From: Glandiceps talaboti
Taxonomy: Eukaryota > Hemichordata > Enteropneusta > Spengelidae
Reading direction: 5' to 3'
DNA length: 64,000 bases
NCBI RefSeq assembly: GCF_964340395.1
Contig: NC_135554.1
Span: 18,323,092-18,387,091, forward strand
The notes beneath the pieces are model-generated. The model searched no databases and was not told the origin of the DNA. It saw only the letters and a program-made list of their open reading frames with translations. The translations under genes and the position numbers were made by a program. Every line of letters starts with the position of its first letter. Position 1 is the stretch's first letter. Below are positions 63,785 through 64,000 of the stretch, in pieces.

Positions 63785-64000
63785 GTAAGTGTAATATCCA
63801 ATGATGTAGGCAAGTTATTTCTTAAAAACAATAGAACTCATTGAATGACCATTGAGATTTTGGTCTATGATGGTCTATTTGTCATCTTCAGATTGACTTG
63901 GCTAATTACAGCAGACCAGTGTAAACTAAAAGTAGATAGCATAAAAGTTATTGTGAAGAGGATCGTTGATTGTGATTAATCACATGATTTACAAAGGTTG
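63785..64000 (+). other. ECPAS: ECPAS intron 6, running off the window
   Basis: It begins with a GTAAGTG donor after phase 2 and shows no acceptor before the edge. Confidence 0.8.

Overview
This is an AT-rich stretch of an animal nuclear genome. All protein-coding signal is split into short exons with GT/AG borders. The intervening DNA is full of microsatellites, minisatellites, tRNA-derived SINEs and foldback (MITE-like) elements. The gene set (a mucolipin TRP channel, the proteasome adaptor ECPAS/ECM29, and CCDC78-like proteins that carry a kinesin-type head) fits a ciliated marine invertebrate, such as a non-vertebrate deuterostome or a lophotrochozoan. The species cannot be fixed from the sequence alone. 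I built all gene models by reading splice sites and codon phases by hand; every internal exon joins in phase.

Layout. 1-2113: a 44/47-bp minisatellite with visible higher-order structure. 3665-24002 (minus strand): gene A, a CCDC78-like protein with an N-terminal kinesin-type head and a coiled-coil tail, 19 coding exons found, about 878 residues, last exon not located. 24.15-26.3 kb: intergenic, with duplicated CTCF-like motifs. 26327-38675 (minus): gene B, a tandem paralogue of A in 19 exons and 823 residues, with a heavily decayed motor head and one exon missing in frame. 38.7-42.8 kb: intergenic, with a 199-bp perfect-looking MITE and a minisatellite of about 60 bp. 42839-60122 (minus): a complete mucolipin (TRPML) gene in 14 exons and 616 residues. 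60123-60757: a short head-to-head promoter region. 60758 to beyond the right edge (plus): the first six exons of ECPAS/ECM29.

Functional picture. The two left genes form a tandem duplication of a probable centriole/cilium-linked coiled-coil family. Their exon order and phases match one to one, but the heads are decaying to different degrees: A keeps a Walker-type P-loop and loses the switch motifs, while B loses both. On the right, a lysosomal cation channel and a proteasome scaffold share a divergent promoter. The most interesting material is the pseudo-motor pair, the paired loss of a luminal cysteine pair in the mucolipin, and several previously unlabelled foldback elements, two of which show 10-bp target-site duplications.
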